Below are positions 6,795 to 14,806 of a DNA stretch of 42,903 bases, piece after piece; position 1 is the first letter of the stretch; each line of letters opens with the position of its first letter. Origin of the DNA: a virus. Where the stretch lies: the IMG/VR virus record IMGVR_UViG_3300032132_000742, positions 1-42,903 of that record; one strand, 5' to 3'. Both the position numbers and the translations under genes were made by a program. The notes under the pieces are model-generated. The model did not search any database, was not told where the DNA came from, and worked only from the letters and a program-made list of their open reading frames with translations.

Positions 6795-6955
6795 GTTTGG
6801 CCCCCGTCCTGCCTTTCAAGCCGGCGACCCGGCCCGCCGGAGCAAACCAAGTTCCCCTGCCAGCCCTGTGGGACGGGGGGCGCCGAGAGGCGCTCATTCT
6901 AACGCGAGGGCAAGGGGGGCACGGCCGGATTTCATCTGAAAGGCGGGGGCTATGA
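6791..6955 (+). CDS. 54-residue hypothetical protein
   Basis: Begins MSLAPVLPFKPATRPAGANQ and ends with a basic RISSERRGL. ATGA overlaps join it at both ends, to the upstream Trp-rich protein and to the downstream ParB-domain protein, which is the main evidence that it is a real gene. The middle contains a RREALILTR helix-like segment. Codon use is slightly less GC3-biased than in neighbours. Function unknown. Confidence 0.5.
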   Translation: MSLAPVLPFKPATRPAGANQVPLPALWDGGRREALILTRGQGGHGRISSERRGL

Positions 6956-7869
6956 ACGCGGCGATCGGCCCGCGTCCGGAGCTCGCCTGGGTCGTGTTGG
7001 ATCTGCTCGACGTCGACGAGCGCTACCAGCGGGCGATCTCCAGCGAACGCGGACAGGACGTGATCGAGCGCCTGGCCCGCGATTTCCACTGGCGGCGCTT
7101 CCAGCCGCCGACGCTGACGCCGCGCGAGGGCGGGCGCTATGCCGTGCTCGACGGGCAGCACCGGGTCGAGGCGGCGAAGATCGTCGGGCTGGGCGAGGTG
7201 CCGGCCTATGTGGTGGCGACCGACAGCCTGGCGGAGGAGGCGGACAGCTTCGTTGCGATCAATGGCGGCCGCGTCCAGGTCAATCCGTTCCAGATGCACC
7301 ACGCCAAGTTGGTGGCGGGGGATCCCGACGCGCTGGCGATCAAGGCGGCCTGCGACAAGGCGGGCGTGATCGTGCCGCGCTATCCGATCCCCAAGACGAT
7401 GATGAAGCCGCGCGTGACGATGGCGCTGACCACGATCCGGGATCTGTTGAAGAGCCACGGCGAGGTCGCGGCGGTGGCGGCGCTCGAAACCTTGGCCGAC
7501 GCCTTCCCGGCGCGCGGCGGCGAGATCCGCGCGCTGGCGATCCGCGCCCTGTCGATCCTCTTCAAGGCGGATCCGGGGCTCGACCGGCGCGGCATGATCT
7601 CGGCTTTGGTCAAGCGGCCGCCGGAGAAACGCGAGCACCAGGCGGCGATCACGGCGAGCGATAAGGGGATCCGCCGGGTCGAGGCCTTCGTGCAGGCGCT
7701 GGCGCGCGACTACGGCGACTGGATCAAGCGCGCGGAACGGGCGGCGGGCGCCACGGCAAAGGGCTTCGCGCCGGGCGGCAGCTGCTTCCGAGATATCGAC
7801 GCCGGCGACGTCGCCGAGGTCAAGCGCCGAGACCTGGCCGCCCGGGCGGCGGCGAAGGTGATGGCATGA
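6952..7869 (+). CDS. ParB N-terminal-like / DGQHR domain protein
   Basis: 305 residues. The first 110 residues are a ParB/Srx-fold domain with DERYQRAIS and the hallmark VLDGQHRVEAAKI (DGQHR). The rest is helical, with RRVEAFVQAL near the end. Proteins of this type occur in phage early regions and mobile elements; some bind nucleotides or DNA, but the phage role is not established. It is distinct from the XRE-ParB fusion in the leftward operon. ATGA overlaps join it to genes on both sides. No ParA partner is present, so partition is unlikely. Confidence 0.8.
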   Translation: MNAAIGPRPELAWVVLDLLDVDERYQRAISSERGQDVIERLARDFHWRRFQPPTLTPREGGRYAVLDGQHRVEAAKIVGLGEVPAYVVATDSLAEEADSFVAINGGRVQVNPFQMHHAKLVAGDPDALAIKAACDKAGVIVPRYPIPKTMMKPRVTMALTTIRDLLKSHGEVAAVAALETLADAFPARGGEIRALAIRALSILFKADPGLDRRGMISALVKRPPEKREHQAAITASDKGIRRVEAFVQALARDYGDWIKRAERAAGATAKGFAPGGSCFRDIDAGDVAEVKRRDLAARAAAKVMA

Positions 7870-8081
7870 GCGCCGGCCGCCTTACCACGCACCGCGCCAC
7901 GCTGCGCGTCGAGCGCGAGGGCGGGCGGCTGTTCCTGGTGATCGGGGCGCGCGAGGCGGCCTTCGTCAAGGCGGTGCTGAACGGCGCGCCGATCGAGTTC
8001 GAGGACCTGCTGGCGGCCGAGAGGCTCGGCGAGGAACTCGTGTGGCAGGCGCGAATGGCGCGGGACGAGACGGAGGTTTAG
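7866..8081 (+). CDS. Hypothetical protein
   Basis: 71 residues, ATGA overlap with the ParB-like gene. The sequence begins MSAGRLTTHRATLRVEREGG and continues RLFLVIGAREAAFVKAVLNG, suggesting a small beta-alpha fold. No family is recognised. The next gene starts immediately after its stop. It is probably translated together with the early replication genes. Confidence 0.65.
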   Translation: MSAGRLTTHRATLRVEREGGRLFLVIGAREAAFVKAVLNGAPIEFEDLLAAERLGEELVWQARMARDETEV

Positions 8082-8510
8082 ATGGGACAGGCAAGGAAAC
8101 GACCGAACCTTCGGCGGCCGCCAGCGGCGGCGCTGGCGGCGGCGAATGCGGAACCGCCGAGCTTCAAGGGGCAAAAGAACATCTACGTGTGCCAGGAGTG
8201 CTGCGGCCACATCGTGAGCGTCGACCTGGATGAGGGCGTCACGCCGTTCATGATCGGCTGCGAGGCGACGCTGACCTGCAAGGGCTGGATGCAGAGCAGC
8301 TTTTATCGGGTGTTCGATCAGAAAATGCGGGCGTCGCACGAATGGTACAAGCCGCCGGAGCCTGAGATCGCGGCCATGTCGGTGGCGATGCAGGATCATG
8401 TCCGCAAAGGCGGGCTGGTAATGCGCCGGGCGACCGGCGCGTCAGAGGCCACGGCCGTTACGTCTGGCCGTGAGCGCACAACACCGAAGGAGAGCAAGAC
8501 CGATGGATGA
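8082..8510 (+). CDS. Zinc-ribbon-like phage protein
   Basis: 142 residues. After a basic, Ala-rich N-terminus (MGQARKRPNLRRPP) there is a Cys cluster: YVCQECCGH at about 35-43 and GCEATLTCKGW at about 59-69, giving a plausible four-Cys zinc site. The segment after it (SSFYRVFDQ, HEWYKPPEPE) resembles small phage proteins of unknown role found near replication genes. The C-terminal 30 residues are Ser/Thr/Lys-rich. The start follows the preceding TAG directly. It could bind DNA or a host protein through the ribbon; this is inference. Confidence 0.65.
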   Translation: MGQARKRPNLRRPPAAALAAANAEPPSFKGQKNIYVCQECCGHIVSVDLDEGVTPFMIGCEATLTCKGWMQSSFYRVFDQKMRASHEWYKPPEPEIAAMSVAMQDHVRKGGLVMRRATGASEATAVTSGRERTTPKESKTDG

Positions 8511-8778
8511 GTGCATGGATTTCTCGCAGGCGCTGACGGCGCTGAAGGATGGCAAGCGCGTGGCGCGGGTGGGCTGGAACGGCAACGGCATGTTCCTCTA
8601 CCTGGTCGCCGGCTCGCATTTCACCGTGAACCGCAAGCCGCTGCTCGGGATCTATCCCGAGGGCACGGAGATCGACTACCACGCGCATATCGACATGAAG
8701 ACCGCGCAGGGCGATTGCGTGCCCTGGGTGGCCTCGCAGACCGACCTGCTGGCCGACGACTGGACGCTCGCCGGCTGA
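8503..8778 (+). CDS. DUF2829-type protein
   Basis: 91 residues matching the Thoeris anti-defence/DUF2829-like small phage protein pattern: MDFSQALTALKDGKRVARVG, WNGNGMFLYLVAGS, then a C-terminal WVASQTDLLADDWTL. The motif 'F..AL..LK.GK.V.R.GWNGKGM.L' is diagnostic of DUF2829. Some DUF2829 members (Tad2) sequester cyclic signalling molecules of the Thoeris defence system; whether this one does is unknown. The start ATG at 8503 has GGAG 9 nt upstream and overlaps the previous stop by 8 nt. A longer in-frame start at 8470 lacks a ribosome binding site. Confidence 0.85.
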   Translation: MDECMDFSQALTALKDGKRVARVGWNGNGMFLYLVAGSHFTVNRKPLLGIYPEGTEIDYHAHIDMKTAQGDCVPWVASQTDLLADDWTLAG

Positions 8779-9947
8779 TGAACACCCGTCCGCCCCTCGT
8801 GTCGATCGGGCAGTTGGCGCAGGAGCTCGCCGACCGGGCCGAGGACGTCTGCCGCCGGCTGTTGCCGGCGGGCCGGCGCGAGGGGAAGGACTGGGTCGAC
8901 GCGCGCCGGGCCAAGGGCGGGCTCGGGGACAGTCTCAAGGTGTGCTTGAACGGCCCCAAGGCGGGGGTGTTCTGCCACTGGGGCGTGGCGGGCCGGCCGG
9001 CGGGGGACATGATCGACCTGGTGGCTTATCTCGTCACCGCCGGCGACAAGGGCCAGGCGGCGCGCTGGGCGCGGGCCTTCCTGGGCTATGACGACAAGGT
9101 CGATCCCAGGACGCTGGAAACGCGCCGGCGCCAGGCGGCGGCGAAACGCAAGGCATCGCAGCGCTCGGCCGAGGCCGAAGCCAAGAAAGTAGCGGGCCGG
9201 GCGCAAAAGCTCTTCATCGAGGCGCAAGCGGATCTTATCGGCACGCCGGCGGCTTCATACCTCATGGGCCGCGGCATCGACCTGCGGCGTTTGGACCGCC
9301 CGGTGCGTTCGCTGCGCTTTCATGGCGCGCTCAAGACCGTCGACGGGGAACGGACGATCACCGCGCCGGGGCTCGTGGCCGCGATCGCGGCGGCGGATGG
9401 CTCCTTTGCCGGGGTGCACCGGACGTTTCTGATGCCGCGCGCCGATGGCTCGTGGGTCAAGCGGCCGCTCGGCCGCGACGGGGCGGACAGCAAGAAGAGC
9501 TACGGGCGATATGCCGGCGGCTGCATTCGCCTGTGGAACGGGGAACATGCCGACCCGGCGACGGGCGAGGTCCGGGCCGGGCCGCGCTGGCGCGAGCTCG
9601 ACCGCGCGATCGAGCCGCACGCGCAAAAGCATGGCGGGATCCCGGTCGATCATCCGTTGCGGCGGTGTCTCATTTCCGAGGGCATCGAGGATGGGCTGAC
9701 AGCGGTGCTGGCGCGCCCGGAGCTCCGGGTGCTGGTGGCGGTGTCGCTCTCGAACATGGGCGCGATGGCGCTGCCGCCGGGGATCGCCGAGGTGATCCTC
9801 TTGCGCCAGAACGACGACAAGGCCCAGGCGCTGGCGGCCTTCGACCGGGCGATCGACCATTTTCAGCGTCTCGGCGTGAACGTGCGCCTGGCGCCGCCGC
9901 CGGCGGGGGTGAAGGACATCAACGACATGGTGCGAAAGGGGGCTTGA
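8778..9947 (+). CDS. DNA primase with Toprim domain
   Basis: 389 residues. The N-terminal 100 residues look like a degenerate CHC2-type primase zinc region (VCLNGPKAGVFCHWG, GDMIDLVAYL). A charged linker follows, then a Toprim domain at about 270-370 with CLISEGIEDGLTAVLA carrying the catalytic Glu, and a KDINDM motif near the end. The family (DUF7146/Toprim phage primases) lays RNA primers for phage replication. It is paired with the P-loop helicase three genes downstream, so primase and helicase functions are separate here, unlike T7 gp4. The ATG shares one base with the preceding stop (TGATG). Confidence 0.85.
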   Translation: MNTRPPLVSIGQLAQELADRAEDVCRRLLPAGRREGKDWVDARRAKGGLGDSLKVCLNGPKAGVFCHWGVAGRPAGDMIDLVAYLVTAGDKGQAARWARAFLGYDDKVDPRTLETRRRQAAAKRKASQRSAEAEAKKVAGRAQKLFIEAQADLIGTPAASYLMGRGIDLRRLDRPVRSLRFHGALKTVDGERTITAPGLVAAIAAADGSFAGVHRTFLMPRADGSWVKRPLGRDGADSKKSYGRYAGGCIRLWNGEHADPATGEVRAGPRWRELDRAIEPHAQKHGGIPVDHPLRRCLISEGIEDGLTAVLARPELRVLVAVSLSNMGAMALPPGIAEVILLRQNDDKAQALAAFDRAIDHFQRLGVNVRLAPPPAGVKDINDMVRKGA

Positions 9948-10301
9948 ATGCGTGAAGAGGAAAAGCTGGCGGCCGAGATGGGGATTAGCCTGCCGCCCAC
10001 GGCGTCGGACAGCGACGAGCCGATCCATATGTGGTTCGGGCTGACTTATGCGTCCTACTTCGTGATGCCCCGGTCGGTGCTTCAGGCAATGCCGCTCCAA
10101 TGGCAGCGGCGCTTCGTGTTGCTGATGCAAGAGGCGGAGGATGCGGGCGTGGAAGTGAGCGCGCGCTACGCCGTCAATGCCCGTGACCTGAACGGCCGTT
10201 TCTACCGGGATCCGTTGGCGCAGTATCGCCGGCCGCACCGGCGGGCCGTAAACGAATGCCTGGGTAATTGGGCGAAAGGGGGCTTGATCGATGGCCGGTG
10301 A
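9948..10301 (+). CDS. Hypothetical phage protein
   Basis: 117 residues, beginning immediately after the primase stop. It contains HMWFGLTYASYFVMPRSVLQ and MPLQWQRRFVLLMQEAEDAG, then YRDPLAQYRRP. This is a recurrent phage early protein of unknown function. No catalytic motif is visible. It overlaps the next gene by 11 nt. Confidence 0.7.
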   Translation: MREEEKLAAEMGISLPPTASDSDEPIHMWFGLTYASYFVMPRSVLQAMPLQWQRRFVLLMQEAEDAGVEVSARYAVNARDLNGRFYRDPLAQYRRPHRRAVNECLGNWAKGGLIDGR

Positions 10302-10761
10302 GCAGCGAGACGCACCGCGAGAACTGATCGACTGGTTAGCCGCGCGTCGAGACAACTGTATTCGGATCTCGCACACCAAAGCCACTGAGGATCGTGCCGG
10401 TTGGCTGCTGGATGCGGCCCACTTCCAAGCTGCGCTAGACAACCTGAGCGGCAACTTGGTTGATGGCGTGGGCCTAATTGCGGCCGAACGGCGGCGCCAA
10501 GTCGACGAAGAGGTTTGGACGGCCGGGCACGACGATGAGCATGTCGATGGCGAGCTTGCGAAAGCTGCGGCCTGCTACGCGCTGGGCCAGCCGGTGATTC
10601 ACAGCGGTCGGCGGGGCGGTGAGGTCAAACTTTGGCCGTGGGATTGGCGGTGGTGGAACCCTAAAGATCGGATCCGCGACCTGGTGCGCGCCGGCGCGCT
10701 GATCGCCGCAGAGATCGACCGACTTGAGCGGCTGGCCGCGCAGGAAAAGGCGGCCCAATGA
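10291..10761 (+). CDS. Conserved phage early protein (ER-rich, WPWDWRWW type)
   Basis: 156 residues. The segment from about 65 to 145 (IAAERRRQVDEEVWTAGHDD, GELAKAAACYA, WPWDWRWWNPKDRIRDLVRA, GALIAAEIDRL) matches a widespread phage protein seen next to replication and nucleotide-metabolism genes. The family looks helical and may be related to MazG-like folds, but no enzymatic residues can be assigned with confidence. The N-terminal 60 residues are extra compared with the shortest members. Overlaps flank it on both sides, including ATGA with the acyl carrier protein gene. Confidence 0.75.
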   Translation: MAGEQRDAPRELIDWLAARRDNCIRISHTKATEDRAGWLLDAAHFQAALDNLSGNLVDGVGLIAAERRRQVDEEVWTAGHDDEHVDGELAKAAACYALGQPVIHSGRRGGEVKLWPWDWRWWNPKDRIRDLVRAGALIAAEIDRLERLAAQEKAAQ

Positions 10762-11012
10762 GCGTTCTCTGGGACGCCGGCATGGTCGAGGCCGAGGTCA
10801 CGCGCCTCGTCTCCGAGACGTTGGATGTGCAGCCGCCAAGGCCCGAGGTCGTGCTGGCATCGCTCGGCGCGGACAGCCTCGACGCGGTGGAGCTCACCAT
10901 GGAGTTCGAGCTCACCTTCGGGATCGAGATCAGCAACGAGACCTTCGAGGCGGCGGTGACCGTGGGCGACTGCATCGCGCTGGTCAAGCGCAAGCTCGGG
11001 GTCGAAGTATGA
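10758..11012 (+). CDS. Acyl carrier protein
   Basis: 84 residues with a full ACP pattern: SLGADSLDAVELTMEFEL at about 35-52, with Ser40 as the 4'-phosphopantetheine attachment site, then TFGIEIS and TVGDCIALVKRKL. Length, acidity and helix spacing match AcpP. It should be converted to the holo form by a host phosphopantetheinyl transferase. No ketosynthase, acyltransferase or synthetase is present in the window, so it must use host partners. It is coupled by ATGA overlaps to both neighbours, in the middle of the replication operon. The role is unknown: it might divert acyl chains or interact with the many host proteins that bind ACP. Confidence 0.9.
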   Translation: MSVLWDAGMVEAEVTRLVSETLDVQPPRPEVVLASLGADSLDAVELTMEFELTFGIEISNETFEAAVTVGDCIALVKRKLGVEV

Positions 11013-12916
11013 CCGACGAGGTGCCAGCGCCCTTCAGCAATCCCCTGGCGGCGGTGCGCGAGGTCATCGACGACGCCGTGGCCGTGCCGGCGCGCGTGGA
11101 AGAAGCGCCGCCGCCGCCGACGCTGGGCTCGTTGTGGCGCGGCGAGGCGGCTGGACCGCCGCCCGAGCCGCCGCCGGCGCAGGACCACGGTGGCGGCCGC
11201 GCGCTGGTACCGGCGGCGGGGCTGCCGGAGGACTGCCCGGTGACGCCGTTGGGCGTGCAGGGCGCGCTCTACTGGTATCTGGACGCGCTCAACCAGCTCC
11301 GGGACGTGCCGGCCAAGGACCACAACAAGAACGTGATCCGGAGTTTGTACGGCCGGCACCTCGGCGAGCTGCGGGCGCATTTCCCGCGCCACAACAAGAA
11401 CGCCGAGATCATCGGCTGGGACGGCGAGGACGCCGCCGAGACGCTGATGGCGGCGTGTTCACGAAAAGGAGTATGGGACGTGCAGGGACGTGTGAGGGGA
11501 CCCGGCGGCTGGCTGGGCGAGCATGGCGAGCTGATCTTCCATTGCGGGGATATCGTCGTGCAGGGCGCAAGCGGGACAAGCGCCGAGTGCGCCGCGCGGC
11601 CCGATCAGATCGGGCGCTTCGTCTATCCGGCCTCGGCGGCGTTGCCGCAGCCGGTGGAGAGGGCGGTGGCCGGGGAGGCCGGGCCGGCGGGGCAGCTCCT
11701 GGAGCTGCTGAAGACCTGGCACTGGGCGCGCGACGAGACCGACGCGATCCTGCTGCTCGGCTGGATCGGGGCGGCGCTGCTGGGCGGGGCGCTCGACTGG
11801 CGGCCGATGCTGTGGCTGACCGGGGACAAGGCGACGGGCAAGTCGACGCTGCAAAAGCTGTTGAAATACGTGTTGCAGGACGGGCTCTTGAGCGTCACCG
11901 ATCCGACCGAGGCGGGGGTGCGCCAGACGCTGGCGCATGCCAGCCTGCCGGTGGCCATCGACGAAGCGGAAGCGGAAGAAGACAACCGGACGCTGGGCAA
12001 GATCGTGCGCCTGGCGCGCCAGGCAGCCTCGGGCAGCATCGTGGCGCGGGGCGGCTCCGACCATAAGGGGCATACGTTCACCGTTCGCTCGGCCTTCTTG
12101 CTGAGCTCGATCAACGTGCCGCCATTGCAGAGCCAGGATTTGTCGCGGATCACGCTGATGGATCTGCGCGAGCTGCGCGCGGCCAAGGGCGGGGCGTTGC
12201 CGGAGCTGCGGCTCGACCCGGCGGCGATCGGCGAGATCGGGCGGGGGCTGAAACGACGGCTGTTGATGGGCTGGCCGCGGTTCGCGGTGACCCTGGAGAC
12301 CTGGCGGCAACAACTGGCGGCGGGCGGCGCTCATGCAGCAAGAGGCGCGGACCAGTTCGGGACGTTGCTGGCCTGCGCCGATCTGCTGCTGTTCGACGGT
12401 CCGCCGGATCCCGACACGCTGGACGCCTGGACCGCCGATCTGGGGGCGAAGGCGATTGCCGCGCGCACCGACGATGCCGCCGACCATGAGCGGATGGTGC
12501 GGCATCTTTTGTCCTCGATCCTCGACGTCTACCGGGGCAACAAGCGGGTGACCGTGGCCGGGGCGGTGATGGCGGCGGCGAAGCGCGAGACCGTCGACCC
12601 GGTCGATACGCCGGAGGGCGCGCAGGCGGCGTTGCAGACCTATGGGATCAAGGTGCACGAGCTAGGGCAGGGCGAGGCCGCCGGGGATGGGGCGGCGGTG
12701 CAGTTCCTGGCGCTGGCGAACAACCACCAAGGTTTGGCGCATCTGTTCGAGCGCACGCATTGGGCGGCGCGCTCGGGCGCGGTGGGCGGCTGGGTGCAGG
12801 CCTGCATGCGGGTGCTCGACGCGCGCGCCGGCAATCTGCGCTTCGAGGGGGTGGCGACGCGGTGCTGGCTGCTGCCGCTGGATGCGGTGTTTGGAGAGGG
12901 CGATGTCGCAGTTTGA
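11009..12916 (+). CDS. P-loop NTPase, probable replicative helicase
   Basis: 635 residues. The first 75 residues are Pro/Ala-rich and probably flexible; a second domain (about 75-220) precedes an ATPase core. Walker A is LTGDKATGKST at about 270-280, Walker B LPVAIDEAEAE near 312-322, and a SSINVPP sensor-like segment follows at about 370. The form fits phage-encoded helicases that work with a separate primase. Its position downstream of the Toprim primase supports a replication role. The start ATG at 11009 overlaps the ACP stop (ATGA); a longer reading to 10724 is out of context. The exact helicase superfamily is not certain from sequence inspection. Confidence 0.75.
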   Translation: MTDEVPAPFSNPLAAVREVIDDAVAVPARVEEAPPPPTLGSLWRGEAAGPPPEPPPAQDHGGGRALVPAAGLPEDCPVTPLGVQGALYWYLDALNQLRDVPAKDHNKNVIRSLYGRHLGELRAHFPRHNKNAEIIGWDGEDAAETLMAACSRKGVWDVQGRVRGPGGWLGEHGELIFHCGDIVVQGASGTSAECAARPDQIGRFVYPASAALPQPVERAVAGEAGPAGQLLELLKTWHWARDETDAILLLGWIGAALLGGALDWRPMLWLTGDKATGKSTLQKLLKYVLQDGLLSVTDPTEAGVRQTLAHASLPVAIDEAEAEEDNRTLGKIVRLARQAASGSIVARGGSDHKGHTFTVRSAFLLSSINVPPLQSQDLSRITLMDLRELRAAKGGALPELRLDPAAIGEIGRGLKRRLLMGWPRFAVTLETWRQQLAAGGAHAARGADQFGTLLACADLLLFDGPPDPDTLDAWTADLGAKAIAARTDDAADHERMVRHLLSSILDVYRGNKRVTVAGAVMAAAKRETVDPVDTPEGAQAALQTYGIKVHELGQGEAAGDGAAVQFLALANNHQGLAHLFERTHWAARSGAVGGWVQACMRVLDARAGNLRFEGVATRCWLLPLDAVFGEGDVAV

Positions 12917-13103
12917 TGCGCTCTCAGAGCTTTGGTTCGCGGCGGTGAATGCCGTGGACGGCGCGGAGGATGAAGGCGACCGCGTCTATTTCGGCTCAAC
13001 CAACGATCTGGATTGGCTCTCGGAAGTCATCGAGAAGTGGCGGCACGAGCCCGAGCTTGAAGATGTTTATGCCAAGGCGGATGCGGAGATGAGCGATGGG
13101 TAA
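12903..13103 (+). CDS. Small acidic hypothetical protein
   Basis: 66 residues, starting MSQFDALSELWFAAVNAVDG. Strongly acidic and helical. ATG at 12903 has GGAGAGG 4 nt upstream and overlaps the helicase gene by 14 nt. Acidic proteins of this size can be DNA mimics or adaptors, but nothing specific is visible. It overlaps the next gene by 8 nt. Confidence 0.65.
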   Translation: MSQFDALSELWFAAVNAVDGAEDEGDRVYFGSTNDLDWLSEVIEKWRHEPELEDVYAKADAEMSDG

Positions 13104-13392
13104 AACCGTGTGCCCGGTCTGCGGCGATCCGCATCCCTACAAGTTCTGGATCGACACCGAGCCACCGGACCGCTGTCCTCACGACCCGGTCGAATGGGGC
13201 GACGGGCCACCGACCATCGGCAACGTTTCGGAATGCAGCTATCAGCGCGCCAAGGCATGGCAGGCGGCAGAGTTCCGCAAGCTGGTGCCTGATGCCTTCG
13301 ATCAGGTCGGCAAGATGAAGTTCGGCCAGTTGGCGCGGGTGCTCAGAGCCTTTGCAGACGCGCATCCCGGAAAGGGGCTGGTGATCGGATGA
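13096..13392 (+). CDS. Small zinc-finger-like protein
   Basis: 98 residues. The N-terminus carries CPVCGDPHPYKFWIDTEPPD, then RCPHDP: a CxxC followed by C-x-x-H spacing that could bind zinc. The rest is helical (AKAWQAAEFRKLVPDAFDQV). Family unknown. Part of the overlapping early gene chain. Confidence 0.65.
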   Translation: MGKTVCPVCGDPHPYKFWIDTEPPDRCPHDPVEWGDGPPTIGNVSECSYQRAKAWQAAEFRKLVPDAFDQVGKMKFGQLARVLRAFADAHPGKGLVIG

Positions 13393-13520
13393 CGAAGCTC
13401 TACGTGTTCCTGGCCCTGGCCTGGCTGGGCTTTTGCGGCGGCGTGTCCTACGCCCTGGCGCATGCCGGGCACCCGTCCGCCCTGTGGTGGTGGCGCGACG
13501 TGCTGGGGGTGTTGCCGTGA
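13389..13520 (+). CDS. 43-residue membrane protein
   Basis: Begins MTKLYVFLALAWLGFCGGVS and ends WWWRDVLGVLP: one hydrophobic helix (about 4-24) and a Trp-rich amphipathic end. ATGA overlap upstream and GTGA overlap downstream support it as a coupled gene. Function unknown; together with the next gene it forms a pair of small membrane proteins at the end of the early operon. Confidence 0.6.
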   Translation: MTKLYVFLALAWLGFCGGVSYALAHAGHPSALWWWRDVLGVLP

Positions 13521-13735
13521 CGCGGCCACATCGCGGCTGGGGCTGGCGGCTCGCCGGGCTGGCGCTGTTGCTGGCGGCGCTCGGCCTGCTGTCGGTGCTG
13601 CTGGCCAATGTGCCGCGCGATGCCGGCACGCTGGCGATCTTCGTCTACCTGCTCGGCGTCGTCGTGGCGATGGCGCTGATGCTCGTGGGCGGCGCGATGA
13701 TCGTGGCCAACGGGGTCGACGACCGCCATGGGTGA
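13517..13735 (+). CDS. 72-residue membrane protein with two helices
   Basis: GTG start overlapping the previous stop (GTGA). Two hydrophobic segments: about 12-30 (LAGLALLLAALGLLSVLL) and about 40-62 (LAIFVYLLGVVVAMALMLVG), joined by a short loop with ANVPRDAG. The ends are charged. It might be an early inner-membrane protein, for example superinfection-related, but there is no direct evidence. It ends 5 bp before the converging antirestriction operon, with no terminator hairpin between them. Confidence 0.65.
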   Translation: MTRPHRGWGWRLAGLALLLAALGLLSVLLANVPRDAGTLAIFVYLLGVVVAMALMLVGGAMIVANGVDDRHG

Positions 13736-13740
13736 TCGGG

Positions 13741-13989
13741 CTAGCCGGGGTCCGAAATGCCAGCCTCCAGCGCCGCCATGGCCAGGCGCACGGTCTTGGA
13801 TATCTCGCCCTTGCGGCCGCCGGTGGGCGTCCAGGTGCCCTCGTAGAGCTGGATGGAGGAGAGCGACACGCCGAGCGCCTCGGCGGCCTGGCTCTGCGTC
13901 ATTTTCATGCGGTCGCGCCAGGCGCGGAAGTGTTCAGGCGTCATGCTGCGCTCATGGGGTGATCTGGCCAGTTTCGTTGCGGTGGTCAC
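13741..13989 (-). CDS. XRE-family regulator of the antirestriction operon (probable)
   Basis: 82 residues with an HTH at about 22-60: RAWRDRMKMTQSQAAEALGV, SLSSIQLYEGTWTPTGGRKG. The start GTG at 13989 is chosen because AGGAGG lies 7 nt upstream; ATG 13944 is an internal alternative. It is the last gene of the leftward antirestriction operon, and the operon promoter carries three identical 13-bp palindromes. A small HTH protein in the operon is the natural candidate to bind them and give negative feedback. That pairing is inferred, not shown. Confidence 0.8.
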   Translation of the reverse strand: MTTATKLARSPHERSMTPEHFRAWRDRMKMTQSQAAEALGVSLSSIQLYEGTWTPTGGRKGEISKTVRLAMAALEAGISDPG

Positions 13990-13991
13990 GG

Positions 13992-14177
13992 TCAATCCTC
14001 CTTCTTCAGGTCCTCAAGATCAAGTTGCCCGCGCATGCCGGGATCGAACAACGGCAAGCCGTCGATGCCGGATTGCGGTGGCGGTTCGGTCGGTGCCGGC
14101 GTTGCCGGCTCGGGCCGCGCGAGGCCGGGGAGCGTGGGCTCCCCGGCCGGGCCGCGCGTGTAGGGGCGGCGGCGCAT
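13992..14177 (-). CDS. Small Pro-rich hypothetical protein
   Basis: 61 residues: basic N-terminus (MRRRPYTRGP), a Pro-rich middle and a DLEDLKKED acidic tail. GGAGG lies about 8 nt before the ATG and the gene starts 3 nt after the preceding stop. Probably disordered. The SD-supported spacing is the main evidence for it. Confidence 0.55.
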   Translation of the reverse strand: MRRRPYTRGPAGEPTLPGLARPEPATPAPTEPPPQSGIDGLPLFDPGMRGQLDLEDLKKED

Positions 14178-14180
14178 TGG

Positions 14181-14756
14181 TCAGGCCTCCGCCTCGTGCG
14201 GCCGCCAGTCGATCATAAAGGCGTTGGGGTTGAACTCGACGAGCCAGGCGCGCAGCTCTTCGACCTGGTCGAGGGCGACCGCCTTGATGATCTGGATCAC
14301 CTCGCCGGCGGGGCCGAAGCTGGCGACGTCGTAGAGCGGCGCGAGTTTGCCGGTGGCGGCCGCTATTGCCGCGTTGACGTCGGCGAGGGCAAGGTCGGTG
14401 CCGCGATCTCCGCCCTGCTTGCGCGCGCCCTCGGCCCAAATCTCCAGCTCGTCGCGCGCGGCGCAGAGCGCGCCGAGCATGTCCTCGGAGGCGTTGTGCC
14501 TGCGGAGTGCAGCCACGCTGGCGTCGGGCTCGGGCCAGGCGTCGCCGTCTATTTCGTCGGCCTCCCAGTGCAGCTCGCCTTCGTCCTCGCAGAAATCGTC
14601 ATAGAGCAGCGGCCTGTCGGGGGCGTTGTCCCAAATCGTGCCGGCCTCAAATGCCTTCTCGGCCTTCTCGATGGCGGCCTCCTCGCTGTCGGCCTCGATG
14701 CCGACGACGACGCGGTGGTGGTACTTCAGCTCGTAGGCTGTTTCGTAGCGTGGCAT
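14181..14756 (-). CDS. Hypothetical protein of antirestriction operon
   Basis: 191 residues, acidic. The first 45 residues (MPRYETAYELKYHHRVVVGI, EADSEEAAIEKAEKAFEAGT) look like a small alpha/beta domain seen in accessory proteins of plasmids and phages. The middle and C-terminal part, including WAEGARKQGGD and a LRAWLVEFNPNAFMIDW end, is not recognised. GGAG is 8 nt before the ATG. It follows ArdC and is preceded by a GC-rich hairpin. It may help antirestriction or be an ArdC-linked accessory factor. Confidence 0.65.
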   Translation of the reverse strand: MPRYETAYELKYHHRVVVGIEADSEEAAIEKAEKAFEAGTIWDNAPDRPLLYDDFCEDEGELHWEADEIDGDAWPEPDASVAALRRHNASEDMLGALCAARDELEIWAEGARKQGGDRGTDLALADVNAAIAAATGKLAPLYDVASFGPAGEVIQIIKAVALDQVEELRAWLVEFNPNAFMIDWRPHEAEA

Positions 14757-14806
14757 GGTCGTATCTCCTTGGTGGCAGTGGCTCGGATTGATGCTGGCGC
14801 ATCGGC

